NCBI GenBank assembly: GCA_020747065.1 | Contig: JAGMVK010000002.1 | Span: 3,162,001-3,226,000, forward strand | Direction: 5' to 3' | Source: Cadophora sp. MPI-SDFR-AT-0126 | Taxonomy: Eukaryota > Ascomycota > Leotiomycetes > Helotiales > Ploettnerulaceae | DNA length: 64,000 bases | Shown here: piece by piece, positions 1 to 12,028 of the stretch | How positions within the stretch are numbered: the stretch's first letter is position 1 | How the letters are laid out: every line of letters starts with the position of its first letter | Notes under the pieces: model-generated | What the model saw: the letters and a program-made list of their open reading frames with translations, nothing else | Told to the model about the DNA's origin: nothing | Database searches by the model: none | Made by a program: the position numbers and the translations under genes

Positions 1-250
1 CTTACCGACGAGGGCATCAACAAATTTGACCTTTTGATCGCTTTGACGAACCAAGGCGGGATGGTGGTTCGGGGTTTCCGTTCTGGCACTGGTTCTTCTT
101 AGATGATGCCGTTGTTTAGGTGCTAGTTCGATAGGGAGCTTTTTCTCCAGCCACGAGGTTGAGACCAAGATGTTGGCGGGTTCGAATGTTGTTGCTAGAT
201 TACCCATGTAGCAGGGTAGGAGATTTGAGCCTGCGGAGTTGGTTGATTGA

Positions 251-544
251 AACAGAGTATCCGCCGAGACCGAGGCGGAAGAGGACGAAGCTGAAGAGCT
301 GTATAAATTTTTGGGGTATGAAATGACCGACGGCGGGGAGCCATCTTCGCCGTACTTCATCATTATAAAAACCAAAGGTGCCGAAGTTCTTCCAACGAAA
401 CTCGAGCCGCGTCTGTATAAGCCAAACCGATCGACCGTTGTAGGACGACGAAGCTGGTAGACGATGAGAGGCCTCTTTTCGATGATAGAGGAAATGAAGC
501 GCTCAAATAGAGCTCGCATCAAACGCTGGTCAAAGTTTGAGGAC
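251..544 (+). pseudogene. decayed exon of an unrecognised gene
   Basis: A frame without a usable start runs from 251 to a TAG at 458-460 and continues to a good splice donor (GTAAGT at 545). It encodes an acidic stretch (ETEAEEDEAEELYKFLGYEM) and then a basic one (EEMKRSNRARIKRWSKFED). A possible acceptor (GAAGCAG) lies near 690. I do not recognise the protein. The in-frame TAG and lack of a start suggest a relic. The window edge may cut off its 5' part. Confidence 0.3.
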
Positions 545-1934
545 GTAAGTGGTATTATGTGTGTGAGTGTGTGTGTATATGTACTGAGTTCGTAATTGTG
601 GCCGGAAACCGTATGAGGTATGAACGATTGGCGTGAAAAAAGGACTGAGTCGTGCTTTTTAAAATAAGTTGTCTCTTTGCTGAAGCAGGTCATCAACCCG
701 AAACCAGAGATGGTGACTGATTCTGCGTACCTTTTAGGTGGTTTTGTGGTCGCAGAAGCATAATTCTGTACAGATGTTGGAAGATGTTCAGCTCACCGCC
801 AAAGGTGAACCCTCATTGAGGTCCACACGAGTGCTATGGCATTGAATGCGGTAGAGAATGCCTTTGAAGGAGAAGTCCCAAATCCGAAAGGTTGGTCGCA
901 CGAGAACGAAAAACAAAAGCAAAGCAAATCAAAGGCATCAATCATTCGTCGATCTCGTTGCAGGCGTGTAACATGAGGTAAGCGCAAGGCACCGTGCCGG
1001 AGCAGTGACGGAAACGAGCAAATCAACAAGATTTCCTAAGCGATCCCCAGTCTTCTAACGCCTTTGGGAGATGACAGCCCTATTCGGTGACCAAGAGTGG
1101 TTTAGACCATAACCTTATTTACTAATACTGGGTGTGATTGGGGGCTGAGACAGAACCGCGTAAATCGCCTTAATTTACTTGGTTGGACCCTTGAAGAAAC
1201 AATAACAATTGCATCAAGGTTGCAGAAAACGTTCTTGGAAAGGAGTTGTATAATTCACTGATCCTCTCCTCTACAGGCGCGGAGAGATTTCAGCGCTTGA
1301 CGAAAATCTGACATTTACCGATTCCAGGAACGGCATCATTTTGGCGAATGTTCTGCGTGATGATGATTCCAGCACCTATTATACCGAGTAAAGAGGCAGA
1401 CCGTGAAAGCCAGTCCAAATGACAAGGTCCTTGTTCGATCTACGGAAGGAAATTAGGAAGGAATAAATCATGGGATGCTAAAATCTGTGCTTGAATAGCT
1501 TCAGGGATATGGTCCTGGCTCGTCCGCTCGAATTTTTCAGATAAGTTCACGTATGTGTACCAACTCTAATAAGGAAGCTAAAGTCGAAATGAGGTTTATC
1601 GTTTCTTGTTACGAAACAAAGCTGCCATTTGGATATTGATGGTCGGTCTAAGACATAGCGGAAGCATATCCACATTTCTATCCAACTATGTAGCGGAAAG
1701 ATTGAGTTTCCGGGGTTTTTGTTTAACATAGCCGATCCGAAGAAGCGCCAGTGCTATTTGCTTTCTATCTGTACCTTATCTATGCCTTCTAGAGTGATCT
1801 TTATATGAAATTGTGCCGCACTTTAGGAAAAACCTCGGAGTGCGACGAGGGGCTATTCAGCATATAGCGGCTATAGTCGCCTTCGGCAAGCTACCTTCTA
1901 TACTACCCTTCTGGGGATTATCGCGTTCGAAAAC
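545..1934. other. no supported gene
   Basis: The open frames here are short (60-78 codons) and show no recognisable domain or consistent splice context. I see nothing I can support in this stretch. Confidence 0.5.
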
Positions 1935-2225
1935 ATGAGCACGATAGTGAGTTCCCTAGTCATTCTCATATTTTCAATCTTAGAACTGACTTTGACTAGC
2001 ATTTTCCTTGTTTCAGCGCACCAAACGATTTTTACATTTCTGCATGCGACTATCGAGAAGGACTACTGGGAGTATTTACGATCGGAGAGGCCTCCAGATG
2101 TTCTTCCCTTCTTGAAGTTGACCTCGTCAGCACAATTCGATATTGAAAAAATTCCTGATCGTGTTGATGCAGCGTTAGAAATAATGTCACTAGTTTCTTT
2201 CCTAGATGAGACGGAGGAAATGTAG
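1935..2225 (+). pseudogene. short orphan exon with a probable intron
   Basis: The 96-codon frame is better read as a short 5' exon, an intron (GTGAGT near 1947, polypyrimidine tract and TTTCAG near 2018) and a 3' exon encoding HQTIFTFLHATIEKDYWEYL and onwards, ending at 2225. The hydrophobic N-terminus of the unspliced frame is probably intron translation. No family is recognised. It may be the last exon of a lost gene. Confidence 0.25.
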
Positions 2226-2967
2226 GTCTTCAAAAGATGTGCCTTGTTAGTATTGCTGGTCACTTTGGATAATGATATCCGGAAATCTAAAGCAATGAAT
2301 GATATTCCCGGGAAACCCTCTCGCCTCCTTCAAGGTGCCAAGACTATCCGGAGAAATCTGTCAGATGCATCGTTGCCATCACACATTGCAAACATGGCAT
2401 ATGCAATTACTACCGCTTAAAGCAATGTTCATGTAACAGGTTCAGTACACGTCGATTTCACCAAGGTTTTCAGTCAGGACGGAGCCTCAGAGATCCTACT
2501 TTAGGGTATGTGGCGAGACAATTTTGAGAGCACCCCCCGTGAGCTAATTAAGCAAATAATCGTTCGAGAGTTGGATCAAGCGGAGACGATCAGTAGAACC
2601 AAACAACAAGGCAGAATGTGTGCGAATAAGAAACGACATTATAAAGATTATTGGCGGGCTTCCATTACCAGAACGCGTGAGGCCTTGTGTCAAGACATTG
2701 CCTTGCCACGGTCCCAAGCCCATCCATTCTTTGCCCTTCCACCCTTTCGCACTCCGAATTTTGATCCGCAAGGTTCGCCCATTCCCCATAGTTGAATTTA
2801 ACTGAATACAACTTCACTGTACAGTGGTAGAGTCAGATATTCGTGGTGCGCGTTGCGTTTCCCAGGGCTAGGACAGGCTAATCTGCCATCGCTGTTGCTC
2901 GGCTGGCAGCGCCTAATCAATTGCCAAAGAGGAGTGCTAAGTTATCGTTTCGATTTAACGCTACAAA

Positions 2968-4908
2968 TCAATGTAATTGCTGATCACCTGAATCATGATC
3001 ATCTATCATCCTCGATTTGAATTGTATATTTGGGCCACACTTCATGCCAATATATGCATCTCTTAATTTGTACTCCATTGTCTTGTGTCTTCCGAAATCT
3101 CTTTCCTCAGCAGGAGATTGTATGCGGAACTGATCCGGTTCGACTCGCATGTCGTACACAAACACTATCCGTGCTAAAGCAAGAGATAACTCTGCGTAAG
3201 CCAGGGATTTCCCCAAGCATCCCCTTGTCCCTGCACTGAAAGGGCAGAAGGCAAAGTGCGCTAAGTCAATCCCATCACTCTGACTATCTTTAGATCGAAT
3301 CCAGCGGGTAGGATTATAAAGAAATGGTTCGGGATAATATGACGCATTGTGATGAATTGCGTACGCAGATACACCTACTTCTGTTCCTTTAGGTACAGGA
3401 AAGCCGTCGATATAGACGCCATCACATTCTACTTCTCGTGGTAATATCCCAGGCACTGGTGGGGCAAGACGCATTGCCTCGTTAATACATGCCCGAAGGT
3501 ATTCACAAGATTCAAGTCGTTGCCCCAGCCGAATCTGATTTGTAGCATTGAATGTAGTTCTCACTTCTGCATTCAAAACTTGGTGGCTGTCGTCGTTGTG
3601 GACGATGTAAAACAAGGTCGCAGATAGCGCCACGGAAATGGTCTCTGAACCTGGAGAAACTGATAAGTCTTGACCATGAGAGACCATCAAGGCGTCGCCT
3701 CACCAGCTATCATAAGCAGATTACTCTCTGCCCAGAGCTCTGACGACAAGAAAAGGCTGCCGTTATCTTGATCCTGCTTTGCATTGATGAGATACGAGAG
3801 GATATCCTTATCGGCAGCATTAATTTCTGACTTGAGCCTCTGCGCCAAGATCTTCTGGTTATGGATAATGAACGATTTTCCACCTGAAGAACTTGGCAGA
3901 GGGTACAGGATCTGATCAAGTCCTAGAATCTTGATTACAGGCAAAAGACCGCACTAGACTTCATCTTAGCAAATTTTGACTTAGACTGTGGTGTACAGAG
4001 ACTTGCTATTAGAGCTTTCTGGCTTGATGTTTCGATGAGTTTAGCTATGTCTCGATTGATAGGTGAGTCAATTGTGGAGGCACAGTAGCCGAAGCAAAGA
4101 TCGGTTATGGTATCTATAGCGTAATAGAGTGTCCAAAGAGACATATCTTTTGTATCACTCCACACATTACTTACAGGAGAAGATCCATGACCAAGTGCGT
4201 TGCATAGTTTCTGGACGTGACAGATAATCCTGACCTCCATACCTCGCAGTACCTTCTCCGATAGAGCATGACTAATTATACGCCTTCTTCTGCCATGAGA
4301 GTGCTTATCTATGATGCTCTGAGTGTGTTTGGTCGTTTTGTTTAAATCAAAGAAATTGTAGAAACTTGTCTTGGCAATATTCTTGTCGTGCGTATAGATT
4401 GCTGATACCGCATGAGGGGAGTTGAACGATAAGCTATTTGGCCCATATCGGACAACACTACCTTCACTTGATCATCAGGGCTAGAAAGAACAAAAGACGT
4501 GGTTTCTCACCGTACTTCCCATGAAGCCGAAGCAAGTCCAAATGTCGATCCCCTCTCCATGCATGGTAGATGGAGTAGAGACTGCTGATCTTGGCAAGCT
4601 CAGGTCCTGGATAGCGAGAAAGCGGGTGTATATAAATCCTGTGCACTATAACACATGTGCAGTACTGCGACTATACATTAGTTCAAAGTTAGTCGTTTGG
4701 TCGTAGAGAAGACATACGAAGCATGCAATAGTCAAACCGATCCTCAGTCCAGTTGCCAAGTGGTCAGGATCGAGCGCACAGTCTACGTAGGATAATTTGA
4801 AGAGGTTTGACATGCCTTTGGAAAGCGTTACGAGAGTAATAGCTTACTGTGAATTCCACAAGAGAAAGCAGCAAGAGCAGTCAATACTGTATAAGCAAGC
4901 TTTGTCAT
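2968..4908 (-). CDS. cytochrome P450, CYP65/isotrichodermin-hydroxylase-like
   Basis: A heme monooxygenase, anchored to the ER by its N-terminus as in the family. Five exons keep frame: 4908-4832, 4638-4511, 4461-4007, 3953-3704 and 3650-2968, giving 531 codons, the usual P450 length. Visible landmarks are an N-terminal hydrophobic helix (AYTVLTALAAF), the membrane-proximal IYIHPLSRYPGP, an I-helix AGSET built across intron 4, ExxR in NEAMRLAPP, a PxRW-type NPTRW, and the heme loop FSAGTRGCLG with its cysteine ligand. Intron 3 appears to use a GC donor (GCAAGT, 4006) with acceptor TAG at 3954; without it the frame would look broken. An upstream in-frame ATG at 4977 is a possible alternative start. 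The gene is divergent from the isopentenyltransferase at 5238, so hydroxylation of an isopentenylated adenine product is a reasonable guess. The substrate itself cannot be read from sequence. Confidence 0.88.
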
Positions 4909-5237
4909 ATTAGAGAGCTGACACGAGTCATCAATGCGAATGTCAGCCGACGTTGTGGGTAATACTGCTGGTGCCATGAGTCTTTGTCGCGACTGGAGTC
5001 GTGATAGGAGACATGACTTCTTTGATCGCAAGAGTCAGCGTAAAAAGATGAAAAAGTTGAGTCGCATGTTGGTTGGGTATAGATATACTGTATGCCTGAC
5101 TTCCAATGGTTAACTTCCGAGGGACTGGGCTAAATGAAGTCTTCGAAACGACATCAGAGTGCATGAAAAAGGTGCTGTACTGAAATTCTTCATGCGACGG
5201 TATTGAAAATTCATACAATTCTGAACAGGGGGCCGTC
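4909..5237. promoter_or_regulatory. shared divergent promoter region, P450 / isopentenyltransferase
   Basis: This 329-bp gap separates the two divergent start codons and is short for two independent fungal promoters. Co-regulation of the pair is an inference from spacing and orientation. No operator was identified. Confidence 0.5.
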
Positions 5238-6053
5238 ATGAACGAATCCAAGCAGCCTGTAATCGTGATCACAGGACCAACAGGCTTGGGGAAAACAAAG
5301 CTTGGGGTCGCTATCGCAAAGGCACTTCAATCAGAGGTCCTCTCCATCGACAGCCTCCAAGTATATAATGTTGGTCACATCATGACTGCAAAGGCAACTA
5401 TTAAAGAGATGGACGGTATCAAACACCACCTAGTAGACTATTTACCTGCAGAAAAAGAGCCAGACGATTTCTCTAGATCCGCGTCTACTATCATAGATGA
5501 CCTGCATCGACGAAAATGTGTTCCTGTGCTCGTCGGAGGATCGACTTCATTATTAGCACCTTTACTTCTGGACAACTGTAAACCACTGTATCACATCTTG
5601 GTTCTCGTATTGCAATCTTCTGAACCAAAGCTCTACACAACTCTTGATACTCGAGTTGACCAGATGATGGAGAATGGGCTGCTGGACGAACTGCGAACGA
5701 TCTATTCGCTAGAGGAGAAATTGCTAGAGTCTAATGATTTCAGTCGAGGAATTTGGAAAGCGATCGGGTACCGCGAGTTTTACCCTTACTTGAGAAGTGA
5801 AACCTCAAGAGACGACCTATTACTACTAGGGAGGTCGCAAATGAAACTGCGGACGAAGATATATGCGAAAGCTCAAGTAGCTTGGGTTGAAACTCAGCTC
5901 ATACCAGTGCTGCTCGAACACAGAGTCTCCCTTCATCGTCTTGATGTTACCGATACTGAACACTGGGTAAACGACGTGGAAGGCACGGCCATAGATATCT
6001 GCCATGCCTGGCACATGGAGCTAACAATGCCGGGTGAGCAAAAGTCGGTTTAA
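5238..6053 (+). CDS. isopentenyltransferase (tRNA/adenylate IPT family)
   Basis: It transfers a dimethylallyl group to the N6 of adenine, on tRNA or free adenylate. The single-exon 271-residue frame starts at the first ATG. The P-loop is GPTGLGKT (13-20), followed by SIDSLQVY (37-44), which carries the conserved acidic residue. GIKHHLVDYL matches the family's GxxHHL block, and VGGSTSLLAPLL the GGT/GGS block. Eukaryotic tRNA IPTs of the MOD5 type are longer and carry a C-terminal zinc finger. This protein ends without one and has no LOG (phosphoribohydrolase) domain, unlike the IPT-LOG fusions reported from Claviceps and Fusarium. Length and gene context favour a cytokinin-type adenylate IPT, but a short tRNA IPT cannot be excluded. 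It is divergent with the P450, as in known fungal cytokinin clusters. Confidence 0.83.
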   Translation: MNESKQPVIVITGPTGLGKTKLGVAIAKALQSEVLSIDSLQVYNVGHIMTAKATIKEMDGIKHHLVDYLPAEKEPDDFSRSASTIIDDLHRRKCVPVLVGGSTSLLAPLLLDNCKPLYHILVLVLQSSEPKLYTTLDTRVDQMMENGLLDELRTIYSLEEKLLESNDFSRGIWKAIGYREFYPYLRSETSRDDLLLLGRSQMKLRTKIYAKAQVAWVETQLIPVLLEHRVSLHRLDVTDTEHWVNDVEGTAIDICHAWHMELTMPGEQKSV

Positions 6054-8872
6054 GGAAAAAGCCCGACGAATAGTGGAGGCAAGGTATGCAAATATGCGAG
6101 ATCTACATATAAAGTACATATCATCTATCAGTCGGGCGCCATTCTTGCCAACTTGTCATATGGATAGCTCTGGTTGCGACAAATTTATTAGATTTCGACG
6201 GATTAGCTGGTCTTCTTTTGTGGTCACCGCACTCCTGTTTGCCTCAACTTTCAACGTGAAAACGATCCATATACATATAAGTTTAATATTTCATATGTAG
6301 TTCAAGAATTCATGATTTCGCTAACAAATTTTGGGTAACGGGTACTTCTAGCGAGCTAGAGGTATTATATCGAGATTCTGAATTATACAAGTTAGGCCTA
6401 GCTACTTGATATCATATTATCAATTTCGATCAGAAAAATGAAAGAAGCGTCGAGTTATAAAGGTATAAAACAGGTAGTTCGATATCGGAATCTCGACATG
6501 AGCAATTTCCATTTCCGTCTTTGAACCTGAGCCGTCGCTGCTATAGCCTGAGCTGTGGGTGAGCCAGGCTGAGCAAGAGGTGAGCCGTGGTGAGTGGACA
6601 GGGGCCTGTTTGGGCCCCTCGGCTACAACTGCCGCCGGCTAAAATTGGAAAAAGCAAGTCAAGGATGCTTTTTGGGGCCAGTTCTGGATCCCTGTTCGAA
6701 AGAGCCGCGCCAAACGACAGGCGGAGCCTCACTTACCGAACTTCGCAAATTCAACTTCATCGTATGCAAGCACATACCGATATGTTAAGCACTCGTTCAA
6801 CTCCTCTCTACCACAAGAAGCCGTACTCAAAACACACAGCACTGCTCTGTAATAGCAGTCGGTCGACGACCTGTACAGTAACAAATGGCCCAAAGGACGA
6901 CGACACAAATCCTGGAAGTCAACGTTTGGTGCTCCTCATGAGCATGCTACCCATCATACAACGCCACTAGATCCTTCCCCTGAGTAAGGCATTGTTCATG
7001 CAAGACCGCGCAAGAAGGGCGGTACGGCAGTTGTACCGAGGGTTACGACAGCTGGTTCGCCGGCCCTGCCTCAGCTGAAAGCCTTGACGGCACGGTCAGT
7101 TTGAAGCCAGAACCCTCGATCTGCCTCTCTGGATTCGATCCTCTTGACTGTCGCGACGGCGATCATTCCTCTGGAGGGCATCGCATTGATTGAGGTACGA
7201 GCATGAGCTCAGCTCACCTCCCTCTTCTCGCCGTCGCACCATCACGATCCTCACGGCAATGCTCCTTCGGTGAATGCAACAGTGGAGGCCTGCCCTTAGC
7301 ACTCCTTTCATACGATATGACCTAGCCAATGGAAGTAATACCTCACGACGACATAGCCAGCTTCTGCCTGGCTGCGCCGTGGCATTATGCGTCGAGGGAA
7401 GGATCTCGGTGAGCTCCCTTGGGCCGGTGGAGACGACGACATGCGCTGATGCCTTGATCTGGACTGATCTGTGACGAGTAGGACCGATTTCTGTCCAACG
7501 TGGCTGTGGCAGGTGACAATCTGCATGATAATGGCATCATCGAAGCTTCTACTGAGCACCCTACGGACGGAATACGAAACGCCGGCAGTGGGAGAATGGG
7601 TCACAAGCAGGCAGGCTGACGTGGAAGATGCACGGAGGCACGTCATACGACCTCGGGAGGAGCTTGATCAGCGGTCGTTGCATATTGGAATAATAGATCT
7701 GGTGATTGAAGGCTGTTCTGAGGATCGTTCGGCTCCAGGGCGCTGCCCTGGCAGGACTGCAATCGCCGCTAGAATTGGCACGGCATAATCTACGACGCGG
7801 AGTCTCAACTGCAAAGGGAAGGTCGATTTGGGCTCAGTTCCGCAGAGATGACCGCAAGCTCCACGGGATGGGTGTCGTGGATTGGATGTCGAGCAGGATT
7901 GGACTGATCACAGGCCGATTTCTCGATCGTCGGTGAAGCCGAGGAAGACTGGGGATTGGCATGATGAATGAGTCCTAGCAGGAGCCTGGAGGGGCTGAGA
8001 TTTCATGCGCAGACCGGATCATTTGATTTCAAGACAGCCTATGGCAGTTGCAAACGGCAAAGCTGATGTGTGGATGAGAACAGCCCAGTTCCGACGAGCA
8101 GGCGCTCACGGGTTACACTTAAGCCGCTCAATTCCCCTCGCTGAACATTATACACATGCCAAAACTGGTTTGCTTTCTGCCCACTTCGTCTCGTAATGGC
8201 TACCCTTGAGAGCACGAGATTTGTTCCATTTGCATTTCCTCCATCAAACCCGCCACTTTTCAAGCGAAACACTCTCTAGACTGCTAAACCCAGCTGTTTA
8301 ATCCGTTCACCCAACTCTAGCGGCAGCCAGAAAGCACAGGCTCGCGGCCACCCTTTCCCGTTCTGGATGTCGAATTGAGACAGATAGAAAAACGGCAGCG
8401 AGAGCTGAAGGTATGTTGAAAACCTGCACCGAAAGTGAATTGTTCTGATTTGTTGCTCTAGAATATAAGGGTGCTCTTGATAACGATAACGGCGAATAGA
8501 CGGAAATCTTCCATCTCTCGAGGAGCGGACGGCTCTGCATCCGAAGATCTCGACTAAGGCCTCGAAGACCGGGTCCACCCTTCAGCGCCTGGAAATAGCC
8601 AGCTCTTCACAGGGCTAGACTGCAAGTCGACCGAATACAATCAGGGTCAGGTGAATGTCAGGGTGGGAGTCGAGGTAGGTGCACCGGCTGTCCTTTGTGC
8701 TCAGAAGCGGTCCGCTAATTATACGTAGATGAACCGTTGATTGTCGATAATGACGACGACCCAGATGAGGCACATGTTGGGGGACAGGCTGAAGGCGCTT
8801 CTGGTGAAGTCGATACCAGGCGTATGAACTGGACGCGAGTCTACATAACTCCCTCCCAACCTCAGAATTCGC
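6054..8872. other. no supported gene; GC-rich non-coding stretch
   Basis: From about 6500 base composition becomes GC-richer. All open frames are short, overlap on both strands and lack domains. CTGAGC/GTGAGC motifs recur at 6520-6600. The region may hold the unreadable 5' part of the decayed gene that follows. Confidence 0.4.
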
Positions 8873-10931
8873 CTCAGCGCCGACAGAGTCCATTGATGCA
8901 TCCGGTCCACGGTATGACGTTGAGGAGGGCCGCTATATTGAGGAGCTAGCCCCGGGACTTAGGTCTCACGAGCAGCACAGCGTGTCTTCTGCTCCCGCAA
9001 AAGCCGAATCCCAGACCCTCCCTCAATCCTCCCAGCCACTGCAAGATCAGACCCACCAGCGAGATGTCGGCAGTATCACTCGAAGCACGTCAGTGGAGTC
9101 TGCGCTCCACTTCCTCCCCAAGTCTTCCAACAGCGGCGATGATGAATAGACAGATGTGAACATGGCTGAATTGGAGAAAGAACTGGGATTGGCTTTGGGA
9201 GAGCAACAAGTGGAGTCATCATCGCCTGGCACACCTACCTCCCCAAGTCCTCGCTAGGCTGAGGCACCATAGGACGAGATCCAGAGTCGAGAACGTAGCG
9301 AAACCACTAGTAATCGACCAGAAGAGCTGCGAGATACTTGTCGACGTGGTACCTCAGCTCAGGGCCTTGAGTGGGAGCAGCGGGAGACTCGGGTGGCCGT
9401 AGAATCACTTGGGGGGAGCGAACTTGGCGAGGAAGCACTAGTTGAAGAAGCGGAGCGGTAGAGATACGGCAGCAGGGGGAGCTTGCAGGGCGGCAAGCCG
9501 TGGATGATCAGCAGAACCAGGCAGAGGTAGACAACACGACCGATCCTATGGACAAGGAGGCTACTGAGGCTCTGCCAGCCACGCAACTGGAGATCGACCA
9601 TCGCCATTTTCGACTGCGTGGGATACGCACCCGGCAGCTTGTTGGACGCCAGACAAAGGCAACCCAGTACCGAGTCGTATGGGGCGAACATCCAAACAGG
9701 TATGATTCGTGGGTCAACGAAGACGATGTACAGATATCGATGCCACGGCTGCCTTGCGAGCTATCCTCTCAAGACTTGGTCCCACAGGTAGAAATGGACG
9801 TTGTGCGCGTTTACCATATACGCTCTAGCAGGCGCAGCAAATGCAAGAAGATTTTCGAGTACTTGGTCGACGAGCTCTCCATGGATTACTGAAGATCAAC
9901 TGAGAATCTCACTCAGTCCTACGTTACTCGCTGGGCTTAAAGGTAAGTAGTTAGGCCACGAGCGTCCCCGTTTTTTGAAAATTTGAGGAACTGGTTGCTG
10001 ACGGAACACGTCTCAAACAGCGTCTTCCACAGACCCCTTGAGCCCAGCTGAGTCTGAGGTCCATCCTAAGCATCTAGCGACTCTGGTCAACGACGAGCAC
10101 TGCCATGCTTCAAGAACCCCTCGAAGTCACTCTACTGCATCTACTCCACCAGGCCCGGCACGGAGCGGCGATCCTGATGCGGGGAAGCGGGGCGGGAAAC
10201 GGAGGCACCAGGGCCTGCATGCTGAGACCAGTAGCGAAACCCATTCCGTAAACACCGATGGCAGTCACAACACCTGCGATACTGAGGATGAGGACCCACG
10301 ACCTGCAAAGCGACGAAAGCCACGCGCAGCGCCTGCCGCGACTCGAACCATCTGCCGCAGGCATACACCAGGGCTCCGCCTAGACATGCTCGCCCCCTTG
10401 TGGCGCTGTCACCACACCTGAGATTGACGACGCGCAGCCGCAGGTTGATCATGGGTGTCAGTCGACTTTTGTCGATAGTAGCCACCAGCATGCCTGGCGA
10501 ACTTCTCGGAACCTGTCTGCGGCAACAGAGGCGGTACCAGTTACTGAGTATCAAGAATGGCCCCTCCAAGGTTTTCTCAAACGTACCAAGATCGGGGTGA
10601 TGTGACGTACAATCTTGAGTTCAAACTGCCATCGATCTCAGATCACTTTCACTTATCGATTGATCCCAAAGTATTGGACATCTGTTCTAGCAGGGAGGCC
10701 CCGGCAAAGGTTCCGACCCATCACGAGGCTGGTGCCCATTCCAAGGTACATCAAGCACCGTTGAAGCCTAAGAAAGGGCGTGCTAAATGGACTAAATGGA
10801 CAACAGAAGAGGATGCAACGCTGCTCCAGATGAAGAACGATGGTTGTTCATGGGAAGTCATCCATGCTGCCCTCCCTCACCGGAGCATAGGGACGATCCA
10901 GGTGCACTATTCGACGAAGTTGAAAGGGTAG
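8873..10931 (+). pseudogene. decayed chromodomain/Myb-SANT protein gene
   Basis: A coding-like frame from about 8873 (SAPTESIDASGPRYDVEEGR) is interrupted by TAG codons at about 9148, 9256, 9271 and 9460, then shifts frame near 9470. The 9500-9892 section carries a chromodomain-like patch (YRVVWGEHPNRYDSWVNEDD). The 10038-10421 section is serine/proline-rich and contains a nuclear-localisation-like PAKRRKPR. The 10557-10931 section ends in a Myb/SANT-like helix set (KWTTEEDATLLQMKNDGCSW). All four stops are TAG, as CAG-to-TAG C-to-T change would produce, so mild RIP is a plausible cause. The gene probably encoded a nuclear chromatin-associated or transposon-derived protein. Exact exon borders were not resolved. 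Confidence 0.55.
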
Positions 10932-11196
10932 TGTTGCTAAAAGTGGCAGGATCACGAATTTCTGATCTTTGAGATATGTATTCAGCCATTATATATGGCA
11001 CAAGCCAGTATGGACATTAACAGATGAAAATAGAAAACAAAACTCATACTGGTAGGTACAACCAAACCTTTCCGACGCGTTTACACTTTCAATCTGCGCA
11101 CGTTGAAGTCAGCCTCAAACTCCCGACGCGCATCAATGACCGGACTCTTCAACGCACTTATTAAACCAACCAGAAATGCAAATGCGCAACGTCAAA

Positions 11197-12028
11197 TCAA
11201 TCAGGAATGTCACCGCCTTCTTGAATCACCCAAGAATCTGCTCTCTTCATTTGCCTCTTCCCCTCCCTGGTTCTGACTACCCATTCCTGCACATTTTCCA
11301 CTGCTATGTGAGGCAACCGCTTATATTCCAGCAAAAACGACTGAATCTCAGCCGGGCTAAACTCCTGCTCCGGTATCTTCCTTGCAAACTCTGTCATCAG
11401 CTTCCTAAGCGTATCTTCAGCTCCTCGCTGGCTCCCGTCTGGTAAGGTGTCGTCGCGCATAAATAGGGCGCCGAAGAGTCGAGCGTTGATGTCCTGGTTA
11501 GTGTACCCAAGCTCGAGCTTCATATCCACTCGACCTGGTCGAATTAGCGCAGGATCGAGATGGCCCGCATGGTTCGTCGTCATGATCAGTACCCGTCCTT
11601 CCTGCGAACCAACGCCATTAAGAACATTGAGGAGGGCCGATAGAGACACCATTCCTTGCGACTTTCCCTTTGTTGAAGAGCCTGTCTCATCTTGACCAGT
11701 CTTCACCGTTCCGCGCTGTCGAGATTGTGTTGCGTCGACGTCATCAACATCTTCGAGAAGGACGGCACAATGCGCGGGGAGTTCAGTGAACAGCTTGCCC
11801 AGCGAGCTGTCATCCACACCGGAGATATTGGGGATATAGATATCCAGGTCGCAGGCCCCGGCAATTGATAAACACAAACTGGACTTTCCGGTCCCAGGTG
11901 GCCCATACAATAGGTATCCCTTCCGGTATGGGATGCCGCGCCAAGAATACCACGCTCGTGTTTCAGGGTCCAGGAAATCCTTGATGTCCTCTACCAGCGC
12001 TGTCTTCTTCTTCTCGTCAAGGATGACA
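11197..12028 (-). pseudogene. BCS1-like AAA ATPase, 3' part only
   Basis: The reading frame carries the C-terminal AAA module of fungal BCS1-like mitochondrial proteins. It begins abruptly at [18 protein letters not shown] and then has WRGIPYRKGYLLYGPPGTGKSS (Walker A), VLLEDVDDVD (Walker B), MTTNHAGHLDPALIRPGRVD (sensor/arginine region) and a natural C-terminus. The BCS1 N-terminal domain and membrane helix are absent. In their place, upstream on the same strand, lies WD40 sequence of an NLR gene, joined near 12028 in a different frame. BCS1 proteins normally export folded proteins from the mitochondrial matrix. This copy lacks targeting and is probably inactive unless an unusual transcript bridges the junction. 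Confidence 0.8.

Noticed and set aside
2968..4240. P450 as a frameshifted pseudogene
   Set aside because: The apparent breaks are explained by a GT-AG intron (3703-3651) and a GC-AG intron (4006-3954). The total length is a multiple of three with all motifs intact.
6034..6300. LOG domain or other extension fused to the isopentenyltransferase
   Set aside because: The frame after the IPT stop has no PGGxGTxxE-like or other LOG motif and no splice signals joining it.
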